Assembly: GCF_018866325.1 (NCBI RefSeq)
Contig: NZ_CP076457.1
Coordinates: 1-64,000, forward strand
Direction: 5' to 3'
DNA length: 64,000 nt
Source: Streptomyces sp. YPW6
GTDB lineage: Bacteria; Actinomycetota; Actinomycetes; Streptomycetales; Streptomycetaceae
Part shown: positions 1-9,657 of the stretch, in pieces
Numbering within the stretch: the first letter of the stretch is position 1
Layout of the letters: each line of letters opens with the position of its first letter
Made by a program: the position numbers and the translations under genes
Notes under the pieces: generated by a model
Database searches by the model: none
The model's input: only the letters and a program-made list of their open reading frames with translations
Told to the model about the DNA's origin: nothing

Positions 1-960
1 GCGCTCAGCGCGCAGTGCTTGAATGCATCCTGTCGCCGGAGTTCGATGGCACGTCACAGCTGAGGAACCAGCTGGATCGCACCGAGGCGACCGCTGTCTA
101 GGGCCCGACTCCCTGAGCGTCGATCTGCAGGTCCGGGAACCGTGCGAGCATGCGGCATTGCCGACCGAGCTGGTTACCGTGGAGGAGCACGTCCATAACC
201 CGTCCGGCGCCCACGTCGGCGAGATCCTCGTATGGACGGACCAAGAAGCCACGCTCGCGGCGCTGGAGTTCGCCTGGACCACTGACAAGATGCCCACGGC
301 TCTCCCGACCGTCATGCGCAGCCGGCTCCACTGGCCATCCTGACGGCTCCGCGCTGAGGCGGGCCTAATGCTTCCGAAGGCGGGCGCTGCTGCCTCTCTT
401 CTGTCTGTGCTGGGCGTCCGCACGAGGCTGCGTCGCTTCGGACGGACCCTTAAGTTTCCGGTAACCGGAACCGCTACTGAAGTTGCGTTGCAGGCGAGGA
501 GCGGCCCTTGGCAGGTGTCGGTGGGGCCGACGTCGCTAGCCAGGCTGCTGGCCACGGCGGCCGACCGGAATCGGCCTTGATCTTGTTGTTCTACGCGCGT
601 CTTCTATGCAACTTGCCTAATTTTCATTATATCTGACAGACTTTTAGAACACGTCAGTGGTCTCAACGACCTGCCAGCCCCATGCCGCCGTCGGCGGAGC
701 GGGCGTGAGCCGTGCGCTGCGGAAGGCCCCTGTTCCAGGGGCGCTGGTGGCGCGCCCAGTCTCCGGTGGTGGACTCGAAGGGGCAGACGGTCTTCGCCGG
801 TGCGCGCTCGGAGCACGTGACGGTGACGGCGGCCCGGCGGGCGCTCCCTGGAGAGGAGTTCCTGCGACTCGGGTGCGTGTCGCATCCGGCAGCACCGCCG
901 GATGCGCTTCATTCGCACCCGGGGCCATGAGGGCTTCCAGGAGAAGGACCGTCTGTTTCG
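1..960. other. Left-edge region without a confident gene
   Basis: I cannot support an intact gene here. A plus-strand frame ending at 343 has a protein-like stretch (about 75 residues rich in E, V and A) and could be the 3' end of a gene starting outside the window, or a remnant. Another plus frame around 720-880 is also weakly protein-like. Positions 608-655 form a short AT-rich island in otherwise GC-rich DNA; read on the minus strand it holds a perfect TATAAT hexamer (about 628-633) with no convincing -35 box. An AGGAG lies some 20 bases before the next start codon. Confidence 0.3.
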
Positions 961-3429
961 ATGTCTACTTCTAAGGCCCCCGAAGGACCCTTCGCATACC
1001 AGACCACCCCTGAGTGGGCGGAAGACCTGTACGAGGCGATCACCAACACGTGCGCCGCCGAGGGCTTCGCGCCCGTTCCGCGGCCTGCCGTGATCGAGGC
1101 TCTCGCTCCGTCACTCGGCCAGGGCGAGGCCAAGCGCGTTACAGAACGCCGGCGCACCGGCCGTGTCCTGCGTGCGACGGCCTACCACGTCGAGCAGCGC
1201 GGTACCGACGAGGCGCTGCTGCTCCTCAATGTGGACCTGCACGGGGCAGCGACGCTGCCGTGGCCCAACAACGACCGTACGCGCAGCGAGTGGCTGCACC
1301 CTTCCCCGGACAACCTGGCCCGTATGGAGGAGGTTGTCGACCAGCAGCGGGCGGTGGCCGAGTGGACCGTGGCCCGGGAACGGGCGCAGGGGGCTCAGCG
1401 GACGCTGGCCTCGACCGCGCCGAGGGCGGAAAAGGACGCGGCGGTGGCTGCGGTGAAGAACGCCGAGGACGAGCTGGCCCGTGCGCAACGGGAGCTGAAT
1501 GCACGAGAGCAGGCGCTGGGTGGGCGGCGGCCGCTGCCGGTGGTACGGGCCGTAGTCGAAGACGGGGTGGCACTGGCCGCGCTCACCACGGAGGAGGTCC
1601 GTGCGGAGGTAGCCAGCGAGGTGCAGCGGTACGCCGTGGAGGTACTGCAGCGGCGGGCGCGGTTGCGCTCCTACGACTTGGTGGAGTCCCTGGTTCAGGA
1701 GGGTCAGCGGGAGTCCACTGTTGTGGTCCTGCAGCGGACTTTGGTGATCGGCCGGGACGGATCCCGGCGTGGCATCTGGCGGGGGCGGCAGGTCACCGGT
1801 AACAACCGCGCGGATGCCCGTTTGCAGGTCTTCGGGCTGCGTGCATATCAGCTGCTGGCCGGAGTTCCACAGTATCTACTTTCCCTGGAGGGGGAGGAGG
1901 AGAACCGGCGGCTGGTCCTGCTGGGTCTGGGTGAGGTCCTGCGTCGGGTCAGTACCCTGCTCAACACGGAGTACGCCGACCCCGACCGCAACCCGGAAGG
2001 ACGTGCAGAGCGGGCGCTGCGAATCGCACAGGTGCCGGCCCGTGTCGTGGTCGGTGCTAGGACTCCGGAGCGGCTTGAGGAGTCACTGCGCCAGCTGAAC
2101 ATCCACGACCATCTACGCGGGCAGTTGAACTACGGGGACATGGACCGCAGTCTGGGGCTCTGGTCGACCCTGGTGAAGGCCTACCAGGCGAAAGGCGTGC
2201 TGGGTGAGCTGCTCGCCAAGGAGGTCACCCACGGCCGCGTGGGGGCCCGGGAACTGAACGCGGACGCCATTGCCGACGCGCTGGTCGGGGCCCGGGCCCT
2301 ACACGAGCTCGCCGTGCTGCTGCCGCCGGGCGATGAGGTAAGCCCTCTGACTTTGCGTGATGTCGCGGTCCGCTGCGCGACGGTGATGTTGTTCCCGCCG
2401 GTGCCTCCACGCCCGGAGGGCCTGCCGCCGCGGGCGCACATGCCCACCGGCCGGTACTGGCCGGTGGTGCGCGCCGCTCTGCAGGAGGCTTCCTGGGCCC
2501 AGGCGGGCAAGGCTCGTGTCGATCGTCGTTCAGACGTGTGGGCTGCTGTGGTCGCCCAGCACTTCGTCCACCGCGGCAACCCACTCGCCGCCCGGGGGTT
2601 GTTCACTGTGCGCGACGTGCAGTACGGCGTACGGTCAGACGCGCGCAGTCTCCTCTCGCTGCTGGCCGCCTGCCAGCAGGGGGATGCGGAGGCATGGGAG
2701 ATTCTGGTTCGGCGGCACGCGGTGCCTGGGCTAATCAACGCGCCCGAGCCGTTCGTCACCGCCGGGCAGGGGTCGGAGAAGGGTGAAGACCGCAAGGGGG
2801 TACGGCGTACGCCCGCCAACGCGGTCCAAGCGCTGGTGCACGCCTACATCAGTCCTTCGGATGGTGTGACCCGCGAGCTGCTCGTCTCGTTCGCCGAGGC
2901 GGTCCTGCGAGCCCCCGAGTCCCCGAGCGGAGTCGGCCTTGTGCCGGGGACGTTCTGGGCGCCTGACGCGCATGGCCAACCACGTGAGGGCACGCTCGCC
3001 GACAAGAAGTGGTTCGACACGGTCTTCCCCAAGACCTCCTCCTCCAGAAAGGGCAACACGGCCGACCCCTCCAAGGAGGACGACTCCGCCGACGACGAGA
3101 GCGAGACGGGCGGGGAAAGCGGTGCGACGACCGAGGAACTCGACGAGGAGATCCCGGAGGACGCACTCACCCGCATGACCCAGCTGCGCTCGGACCTGCC
3201 CTCGGTGGTGGAAAGCAACAGGGATAGCGTCACCACTGTCGCGGAACAGCTCCGCACGCTCCTGGCGCACATCGAGGCCGCTGTGCGAGCCCGCGAGGAG
3301 GCCGGCGCGCAGAAGGAACACCCGGACGCGCGGATTCTATACGCGGAAGAACTCGGCGAGATCAAGAAGCAGGGCGTGAAGATCACGGAACTGCTGGACG
3401 CGGCCACACTGACAGTGATGTCGCTGTGA
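961..3429 (+). CDS. Large uncharacterised protein, first gene of a putative defence operon
   Basis: I do not recognise this 822-residue family. A long charged segment at about 121-185 (repeated E, R, A) should form a coiled coil. The middle is mixed alpha/beta without a nucleotide-binding or nuclease motif I can name. A low-complexity acidic/serine linker runs from about 691 to 735, followed by a helical C-terminus, so it looks like a modular scaffold. Its TGA overlaps the GTG of the next gene (sequence GTGA at 3426-3429), so the two are almost certainly translationally coupled. A helicase-nuclease follows 166 bases later. The company of a GIY-YIG-like protein and a helicase-nuclease suggests a multi-gene anti-invader system in which this protein could be sensor or scaffold; that is inference. 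Confidence 0.8.
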   Translation: MSTSKAPEGPFAYQTTPEWAEDLYEAITNTCAAEGFAPVPRPAVIEALAPSLGQGEAKRVTERRRTGRVLRATAYHVEQRGTDEALLLLNVDLHGAATLPWPNNDRTRSEWLHPSPDNLARMEEVVDQQRAVAEWTVARERAQGAQRTLASTAPRAEKDAAVAAVKNAEDELARAQRELNAREQALGGRRPLPVVRAVVEDGVALAALTTEEVRAEVASEVQRYAVEVLQRRARLRSYDLVESLVQEGQRESTVVVLQRTLVIGRDGSRRGIWRGRQVTGNNRADARLQVFGLRAYQLLAGVPQYLLSLEGEEENRRLVLLGLGEVLRRVSTLLNTEYADPDRNPEGRAERALRIAQVPARVVVGARTPERLEESLRQLNIHDHLRGQLNYGDMDRSLGLWSTLVKAYQAKGVLGELLAKEVTHGRVGARELNADAIADALVGARALHELAVLLPPGDEVSPLTLRDVAVRCATVMLFPPVPPRPEGLPPRAHMPTGRYWPVVRAALQEASWAQAGKARVDRRSDVWAAVVAQHFVHRGNPLAARGLFTVRDVQYGVRSDARSLLSLLAACQQGDAEAWEILVRRHAVPGLINAPEPFVTAGQGSEKGEDRKGVRRTPANAVQALVHAYISPSDGVTRELLVSFAEAVLRAPESPSGVGLVPGTFWAPDAHGQPREGTLADKKWFDTVFPKTSSSRKGNTADPSKEDDSADDESETGGESGATTEELDEEIPEDALTRMTQLRSDLPSVVESNRDSVTTVAEQLRTLLAHIEAAVRAREEAGAQKEHPDARILYAEELGEIKKQGVKITELLDAATLTVMSL

Positions 3430-3965
3430 GCGCCGTGGGTTCGGACTGCTGCGCGGAGCCGGTCGCCGGGCCGGTGGTCGACGGGCGGACGCTGCGGCAT
3501 GCGTGGACGGCGCTGGGACCGCTGGCACGCGGCGACTGGCCCGCCGGGCTCAGCCTCGCCCCCGAGTACCGCGGGCGCACTCTCGCGGGGCTGGAGGACG
3601 TGCTGGCCGGGCTGTACCTGGTAGTCGATACCGGCGGGCGGCTGCGGTGGCTGGGCAAGGCCCACCGTGATGGCGGCATTAGTGCCCGGCTGCAGAATCA
3701 TCTGCGGCATCCCGAGCGGGCACGGGTCTTCACGGAGGTGTTCGTCATCGAGGCCGACCCGTTCAGCCCTCCGAAGGCGATCGAGGCGGCCGAGGGCCGG
3801 GCCGCCGACGTGATCGGTCTGCGCGGCCGTATGGGTCCGCGTACGTGGCCGGTGGTCACCCGGGCCCAGTGGCTCGCCCAGGTCACCGCCCGGTCAGCTC
3901 AGCACGTCGCACCCCCACGGCCGGAGAGGAACGGGGCCGGGGGCCACCCGGCGGTGCCGGGCTGA
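3426..3965 (+). CDS. GIY-YIG-like nuclease domain protein
   Basis: This 179-residue protein has an N-terminal half of unknown type and then a stretch fitting the GIY-YIG fold: GLYLV at about 62-66, RWLGK at about 74-78 (the two motif strands), an arginine in the following helix (SARL, about R88), and a glutamate in AIEAAEG (about 120-123) at the place of the metal-binding residue. GIY-YIG enzymes cut DNA in repair, homing and restriction. The first motif is degenerate (LYLV rather than GIYxI), so activity is uncertain. The start is GTG overlapping the upstream stop by four bases. The last 25 residues are proline- and arginine-rich. Its position between the unknown 822-residue protein and the helicase-nuclease is the main reason to think of defence. 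Confidence 0.65.
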   Translation: MSAVGSDCCAEPVAGPVVDGRTLRHAWTALGPLARGDWPAGLSLAPEYRGRTLAGLEDVLAGLYLVVDTGGRLRWLGKAHRDGGISARLQNHLRHPERARVFTEVFVIEADPFSPPKAIEAAEGRAADVIGLRGRMGPRTWPVVTRAQWLAQVTARSAQHVAPPRPERNGAGGHPAVPG

Positions 3966-4131
3966 CAGACCGCTTCGGCAGGTGATTCCCGGCTGTCGTT
4001 TCGGCAGAGCCGGAAATCCCCCGCCCGGGCAGACACGGCCCGAGGCCAGGCGGGCCTTGGAGCGTGTCGCAGAAAGAACAAGGGGATCGAGGCGGCTTGA
4101 TGCCGCCCGATAACTGAGGGAGGGCAGCGCG

Positions 4132-6654
4132 ATGGCGCTGGATTGGGATCGGATCGGTACGGGGGACAGCGAGGCGCTGCTGCGGCCCCGGGACATCTAC
4201 GCGGGGCTGGCCAGTCGGCCATGGCCGTATCTGCGGCACGAGCAGGGCGAGGTGCTGGACAAGTGGTTCGAGCGGCGCGGTGAACGCGATGTGGTGATCA
4301 AGCAGAACACCGGCGGGGGCAAGACGGCCGTCGGCCTGCTGATCGCGCAGAGCACCCTGAACGAGGGCATCGGCAAAGCCGTCTACCTGACGTTGGATAA
4401 CTACCTCGTCAAGCAGGTCCGCGAGGAGGCCACCAAGCTCAACATCGCCACCACGGACGATCCGTACGACCCGGCATTCCTTACGGCTCAGGCCGTGCTG
4501 GTGACGAATTACCAGAAGTTGCTCAACGGCAGGTCGGCCTTCGGTGTCGTTGGGGACGGCAAGGAGCCGGTCGGTCTGGGAATCGTCGTCGTCGATGACG
4601 CGCACGCCGCGCTGGCGCGGACCGAGGATCAGTTCCGGCTGCGGGTGCCCGCCGGGCACGAGGCGTACGACGAGCTGCTGGAGCTGTTCGCGCAGGACCT
4701 GCGCCACCAGTCGGCGAACGTCTGGTCGGCGCTGGAGGACAAGGACCCCACCGCGTTGGCGCCGATCCCGTTCTGGGCGTGGGCCGACAAGCGCGAGGAG
4801 GTGCTGAAGATTCTGCGCCCGCACCGGGAGGAGCGGGCTTTCATGTTCGTGTGGCCGCTGCTCGCGGAGGTGCTGCACCTGTGCATCGCGACGGCGACGT
4901 CGTCGGCGATCGAGGTCAGGCCCTCGTGCCCGCCGATCGACCGCATTCCCTCATTCGTACGTGCCCACCGCCGGGTCTACCTGACGGCAACGCTCGCCGA
5001 CGACAGCGCCCTGGTCACCGACTTCGGTGCCGACCCGAAGCTCGTCGCGAAGCCCGTCACGCCGGGCAGCGCCGCCGACCTCGGTGAGCGGATGATCCTG
5101 GCCCCGGTGGCGCTCAACCCGGATCTGGACGACGAGGCCGTACGCGTGCTTGCCCGCCAGTTCGCCGACGGGGACCAGGATGGCGACGGTGTCGCCGAGA
5201 CCAAGCCGGTCAACGTGGTCGTGTTGGTACCCAGCGAACGTGCCGCCGCGAACTGGACACGCCACGCCGACCGCATCTGGCGGGTCGGGGACCTCGAAGC
5301 GGGCGTGAAGGAACTGAAGGCTGGCCATGTGGGCTTGGTGGTGCTGGTCAACAAGTACGACGGCGTCAACCTCCCGGCCGACGCTTGCCGTCTGCTGATC
5401 CTTGATGGGATCCCGCGGCCCCTGGACGGGGTGGAGCGTCGCGAGGCAATCGCGCTGGCCGACAGCACGGTCCGTCTGGCCCGCGAGGTCCAGCGGATCG
5501 AGCAGGGTATGGGCCGTGGGGTGCGCGACGGCGAGGACTACTGCGCCGTCCTGCTGCTGGGGGCGAAGCTCGCCACGGCGATCCACGACGCGCGTCACCT
5601 GGCTCTGTTCTCCCCTGCGACGCAGGCGCAGTTGAAGCTGAGCCGGGACATCGCCGGCCAGATCAAGGGCGAGGGACTGGACGCTGTGAGGCAGGCGCTG
5701 CGGGCCTGCCTGGGGCGGGTGCCGCAGTGGCGCGAGCGCAGTCGGCGGGCGCTGGCGGAGGTCCGCTATGCCGAGCACGGAACGGTGCGAGGCGAGGCCA
5801 CCGCGCTGCGCGAGGCGTTCGACCTCGCGGCCACCGGCCGCGCCCCGGCCGCGGCCGAGCGGATGCAGAAGGCGGTGAACGACCTCGGCAACGGCGACAC
5901 GGCGCTGCGGGGCTGGCTGCGGGAGCAGAAGGCCGCCTACCTGCACCTGACTGATCCTGCGGCCGCCGAGCGGGCTCTGGCCGGGGCGCTGGACGACAAC
6001 CCGTTCGTCCTGCGGCCCGTCAACGGCGGTGCCCCCGTCCAGCTCAAGGCGGCCGCGGTACAGTCGCGCGCCGCCGCCGAGTTCCTGGCCGCCCAGTATC
6101 TCGACGGCGTCAGTCTCAGGCTCGGCGTGCAGGCACTGTTCGAGGACGTCGTGTGGGGCGAGGAGGAGCGCTCCGACGACGCCGAGCAGGCCTGGCAGCA
6201 GCTCGGGCTGCATCTCGGGTTCGCCAGCACGCGTCCGGAGAAGCTGTATGGCAAGGGCCCGGACAACCTGTGGGCGCTCTCGGCGGCGCGTCAGGCCGTC
6301 ATCGAGCTGAAGACGGGGTGCACCACCGGCACCATCGCCAAAAAGGATATGGATCAGCTCGGCGGCAGCGTCCGCTGGCTCAACGGTCACAACGCCGAAG
6401 TGGAGGCCTTGGCGGTCGTGCTGCACCCCAGCCGGGTTCGCGACGATAAGGCCACCGCGGTGCCGGGCATGCGCGTCGTCACGCCGGCCCTGTTCGAGAG
6501 GCTGAAGGAAGCCGTGACGAGCTACGCGGCCGCGCTCGCCAGCGGCCCAAACCGCTGGGCGAACGAGCAGGCCGTCCGCGAACAGCTCGCCTACCACAAG
6601 CTCACCGGCGACCGGTTCTTCAGCGCCTACTCCGAGCCCCTGTCCCCCACCTAA
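4132..6654 (+). CDS. SF2 DEAD-like helicase with C-terminal PD-(D/E)XK nuclease-like domain
   Basis: This 840-residue protein begins with a helicase core: Walker A QNTGGGKT at about 58-65, Walker B DDAH at about 155-158 (an unusual variant of DEAH), motif III-like YLTATL near 283, and motif VI QRIEQGMGRGVRDGED at about 454-469. A helical middle follows. The C-terminus carries an aspartate in GPDNLW (about D711), then IELKTG (about E725-x-K727) and a lysine/glutamine helix (KKDMDQL), which matches a restriction-endonuclease-like fold. It would unwind or translocate DNA and cut it, as in restriction-type defence. The ATG is preceded by GGGAGGG at good spacing. A strong hairpin terminator lies 30 bases after the stop, closing the three-gene unit. 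The nuclease assignment is from motif pattern only. Confidence 0.75.
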   Translation: MALDWDRIGTGDSEALLRPRDIYAGLASRPWPYLRHEQGEVLDKWFERRGERDVVIKQNTGGGKTAVGLLIAQSTLNEGIGKAVYLTLDNYLVKQVREEATKLNIATTDDPYDPAFLTAQAVLVTNYQKLLNGRSAFGVVGDGKEPVGLGIVVVDDAHAALARTEDQFRLRVPAGHEAYDELLELFAQDLRHQSANVWSALEDKDPTALAPIPFWAWADKREEVLKILRPHREERAFMFVWPLLAEVLHLCIATATSSAIEVRPSCPPIDRIPSFVRAHRRVYLTATLADDSALVTDFGADPKLVAKPVTPGSAADLGERMILAPVALNPDLDDEAVRVLARQFADGDQDGDGVAETKPVNVVVLVPSERAAANWTRHADRIWRVGDLEAGVKELKAGHVGLVVLVNKYDGVNLPADACRLLILDGIPRPLDGVERREAIALADSTVRLAREVQRIEQGMGRGVRDGEDYCAVLLLGAKLATAIHDARHLALFSPATQAQLKLSRDIAGQIKGEGLDAVRQALRACLGRVPQWRERSRRALAEVRYAEHGTVRGEATALREAFDLAATGRAPAAAERMQKAVNDLGNGDTALRGWLREQKAAYLHLTDPAAAERALAGALDDNPFVLRPVNGGAPVQLKAAAVQSRAAAEFLAAQYLDGVSLRLGVQALFEDVVWGEEERSDDAEQAWQQLGLHLGFASTRPEKLYGKGPDNLWALSAARQAVIELKTGCTTGTIAKKDMDQLGGSVRWLNGHNAEVEALAVVLHPSRVRDDKATAVPGMRVVTPALFERLKEAVTSYAAALASGPNRWANEQAVREQLAYHKLTGDRFFSAYSEPLSPT

Positions 6655-6686
6655 CATCCTCCAGCCGCTTGAGGTCCCGTACGGGA

Positions 6687-6717
6687 GGGGGCCCGCCGTG
6701 ACATTCGGCGTGCCCCC
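6687..6717 (+). terminator. Hairpin terminator after the helicase-nuclease gene
   Basis: Arms GGGGGCCCGCCG (6687-6698) and CGGCGTGCCCCC (6706-6717) pair at 11 of 12 positions around a 7-base loop. It sits between the convergent ends of the helicase gene and the minus-strand gene ending at 6874, and could serve both strands. There is no strong U-tract, as is common in actinobacteria. Confidence 0.65.
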
Positions 6718-6873
6718 GGCCGACGGCGGCAGACATGATCTCTCCAGGACCTCGGTGGACGGGCCGGTCGGCACCGCGTCGGCGCGGTGCCCCTTTTTGC
6801 GGACACCCGTTGGCGGAGATGTCCGGGCGCATCAGTTAAGCCACCTCGTGCGTGTCGGTGATGGCCGCTGCCG

Positions 6874-8325
6874 CTACGCGGTTCCGTCTTTGCCCCAGAG
6901 ACGCCACCATCGACGGCTGGTCGCCGGGGTCTCACGCCCTCCAGCAGGGAATGCGTCCTGTGCTCCTTCTGGGCGGGTATGACCGAGCACAGCGGCCTGC
7001 ACGGCCGGCCAGTCCTGCGTGCGCCACCAGTGGAACAGGTCGCCGGAGGCAATCACGGGAAACCGGAGCGCATCGACGACCCTGCGCTGGTACACCTCCG
7101 CAGGGCGCTCGGCGGGATCGAGGCGGTGCTGGTGGTTGACAATCAGGGCAGCGCAAGTGACAGGCTGACCGGGCGACAGGTGTGGCCACTTGTCCAGATG
7201 GCGTTGAAGCTGCGAGATTAGTTTCTCCCCCGCTGGCCCCGCGACAGCCTTCACCTCGACCAGGCACGTGGCCCCGTTCAGCACGGCGAGCAGGTCTGCT
7301 GACAGGGTGTCTCCCAGCTCCTCGTCCAGGTCGGTGACGGTGAAGCCGGCGGCACGCAGTACCACGGCCACCGCGTCTTCCAGCTCGCTGCCGGTGCCGT
7401 AGAGCAGACCGTTCCGTATGGGTTCGGCCTTCTGCCTCGCCTGGTTCAGGTCGTCTTTCAGGCGGTCCTTGTCCTCCAGGTAGCGGTGCTCCAGCTTCTC
7501 AAGGGCACTGCGTGCCTGCGTCTCGGCCGGGGTTTCCAGGGCGGGGTCGAGATGGTGGCGTGAGCGGACGCGGCGCAGTGCGGCCGGTACGTGCTCGGGA
7601 AGGGCGCGCTGGACGAGCCAGTCGACGATCTGGTTCCAGTCGACCCCGTCGGGGACGATGTACCAGATCTGCTGGGCGTTGGGGGATGTCCAGCGTGCGA
7701 CGACGGGCTCGCCCAGGCTGTCGACGAGGATCGGTGTCAGCTCGCCTTCGGGCTCGCGAACCACGGTCCCCCGTGAGCCCGCTACGGTGCTCGCCTGCAA
7801 GGTCATCGCCCACCAGGGGGCGTTGGACGGGCGGTTGCGGAGTCTCAGTCCCAGATCGTGATCGACCCCGTCCAGACCGGGGACCAGAGAGATTTCCGCC
7901 CCCGCAAGCAGCCGTTTGCCGACGACCGCGCCGGTGAAGTTGCGGAAGTCCACGCGGCCGCTGGGCGGGCCGAAGACCGACCGCACAGGGTTATCGTCGT
8001 CGTCCGCCGTACCCATCGTCGCGATGATGAGCGCGGACTCGCCGCGCGAGACCGTCCCGGACAGGAACCTGTCGTACTCGTCGGCGCCCTCGCCGGAGAA
8101 GCGGCTCGGATTGATGGCGGCGGCGCAGGTGCCAGTCTCCATGTCGAGCCAGCGCGGCTCGGCCCCGTACTTGGCCCAGGAGATGCCCGTGTACTTGGCC
8201 GAAGCCGCGAGGAGGCGACGTATGTAGTCGTTGGCCTGCGGACCGGGCTCTTCCATCTGGGCGAGGTCGCGGACAGCGACGTGTATGGGGACGAGTCCGT
8301 TGGGATTCGAGGTGTGCGCAGCCAT
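6874..8325 (-). CDS. Protein with C-terminal PD-(D/E)XK nuclease-like domain
   Basis: This protein has 483 residues from the ATG at 8325. The N-terminal 300 residues are an unrecognised globular region. A charged coiled-coil stretch with repeated K, D, E and R precedes a restriction-endonuclease-like module: ELEDAVAVVLRAAGF (conserved helix), SADLLAV (metal-binding Asp) and CLVEVKA (E-x-K), then a helix with paired Q and R residues. The frame stays open far upstream, but that part is antisense to the next gene, so the short start is preferred. The tail is W/R-rich. It converges on the helicase operon and diverges from another nuclease-like gene at 8509, an arrangement typical of a defence island. 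Substrate and partners cannot be told from sequence. Confidence 0.7.
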   Translation of the reverse strand: MAAHTSNPNGLVPIHVAVRDLAQMEEPGPQANDYIRRLLAASAKYTGISWAKYGAEPRWLDMETGTCAAAINPSRFSGEGADEYDRFLSGTVSRGESALIIATMGTADDDDNPVRSVFGPPSGRVDFRNFTGAVVGKRLLAGAEISLVPGLDGVDHDLGLRLRNRPSNAPWWAMTLQASTVAGSRGTVVREPEGELTPILVDSLGEPVVARWTSPNAQQIWYIVPDGVDWNQIVDWLVQRALPEHVPAALRRVRSRHHLDPALETPAETQARSALEKLEHRYLEDKDRLKDDLNQARQKAEPIRNGLLYGTGSELEDAVAVVLRAAGFTVTDLDEELGDTLSADLLAVLNGATCLVEVKAVAGPAGEKLISQLQRHLDKWPHLSPGQPVTCAALIVNHQHRLDPAERPAEVYQRRVVDALRFPVIASGDLFHWWRTQDWPAVQAAVLGHTRPEGAQDAFPAGGRETPATSRRWWRLWGKDGTA

Positions 8326-8508
8326 GCCCGAACCGTAGCGACCCGGTGTGACAATGCCGCCGACAGAACACAGCCCTGCTCGCGCCGGGAGTACGAGACC
8401 AGTAGCCGTTGGCCGAGCAGGGATCCGCCAACACGTCCAGTGGCAAAGGAAGGGCCTAGCCTCTGGCGGCCGCGTTGTCAGCGGCCAACGATGTCCTGGA
8501 GGATCACC

Positions 8509-9657
8509 ATGGGGGTGGGTATGGAGCTGACTGCGTTCTTCAGCAGCGGTGACGGATGGGCGCAGCCCTGGGTGCTCGACATCGAACTGGTCGAATCTTT
8601 GCGGTTCGGTCCGCCGGCCGGGCACACCGACCTGGACGTTGCGATCGCGCTGACCCGGCTGCTGCACCACGACTTCGTCTCCTACGGCACCGACGGCCAG
8701 GGCCGGCATCTGGACGACGAGAGCGTGCCTTTGGTCATCAAGGCGCACCGCGCCGTTCTGGAGCGCTTGGCCCTCAAGCCGCCCGTCTGGCCGTTCCGTA
8801 CCTTCGACGGACCGCGCGGGTTCGGCAGCTACTGGCGCGCCAACGATATGAGCGGCAGTTGGAAGGCGCGGCGGGACTGCATCGAGCAGATCCTCGGCCC
8901 CACGCGGGACGCGCTGGAGGACATGCAGGAGCTGGAGTACGAACGGCGTTTCACCAAGGGGCCGTCGGGCAGCTTCAAGAACCTGATCTTCGCCGCCGAC
9001 GGGTTCAAGCCGGAGATCGTGCTGCGGGACGCGGTGAACAATGAAGTCGAGATCGTCCGTCACGCCGACACGTGCCTGGTGTTCACCGACCCCCTGCCAC
9101 CTCACGGGCTCACCTGGCGGCAGATGGTCGCCTGGTGGCAGAAGAACCACCAGCCGGGCGCCGACGAGAAGACGGCCGCCGAGGGGCTGTACCGGCGTCT
9201 GTACCGGTCGCTGGACTCGAAGCCTGAGCAGCTCCTCATGATCGCCTACTGTGCCCGGTACGCCGAGGAAGGAGGCTTCGACCTGCCCGCGCTGATCCCT
9301 CAGGTCTACCTCCACTACGACCCCCACACGCGCAGGAGCGGCAAGCAGTCCGGCGCGTTGTACCGGCAGCGGATGGACTTCCTGCTCCTGGCCCCGGACC
9401 GCTCCCGCATTGTCATCGAGGTCGACGGAGTACAGCACTACGGCCGGCCCAACCCGCCTGACGAGCAAGGGCGGATCACGCATACCGCGGTGCCGCGGCT
9501 GTACGCGGAGATGGTCGCCGAGGACCGTCGGCTGCGGCTCGCCGGATATGAGATCTACCGCTTCGGCGGCTGGGAACTGAAGGAGCCGGGCGGCAGGCAG
9601 CTTCTGGAGTCCTTTTTCGCCAGCCTCCTCGCACGGCACCAGAAGCCGGCACTGTGA
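8509..9657 (+). CDS. Protein with C-terminal restriction-endonuclease-like domain (possibly AbiJ-NTD3 type)
   Basis: This protein has 382 residues. The start ATG at 8509 has GGAGG six bases upstream; an ATG at 8521 is the alternative. The N-terminal 250 residues are an unrecognised helical domain rich in W, R and D. The C-terminus has a clear nuclease-like pattern: RMDFLLL (about D290), IVIEVDG (about E304-V-D306) followed by Q-H-Y, then a helix ending GYEIYRFGG. I recall similar tails in proteins labelled AbiJ-NTD3 in actinobacteria, but I cannot verify this. It is divergent from the nuclease-like gene at 6874-8325, with a shared 180-base promoter region. A small ORF overlaps its stop codon. 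Confidence 0.7.
   Translation: MGVGMELTAFFSSGDGWAQPWVLDIELVESLRFGPPAGHTDLDVAIALTRLLHHDFVSYGTDGQGRHLDDESVPLVIKAHRAVLERLALKPPVWPFRTFDGPRGFGSYWRANDMSGSWKARRDCIEQILGPTRDALEDMQELEYERRFTKGPSGSFKNLIFAADGFKPEIVLRDAVNNEVEIVRHADTCLVFTDPLPPHGLTWRQMVAWWQKNHQPGADEKTAAEGLYRRLYRSLDSKPEQLLMIAYCARYAEEGGFDLPALIPQVYLHYDPHTRRSGKQSGALYRQRMDFLLLAPDRSRIVIEVDGVQHYGRPNPPDEQGRITHTAVPRLYAEMVAEDRRLRLAGYEIYRFGGWELKEPGGRQLLESFFASLLARHQKPAL

Noticed and set aside
4951..6774. 607-codon minus-strand frame
   Set aside because: Antisense shadow of the helicase-nuclease gene; no family features.
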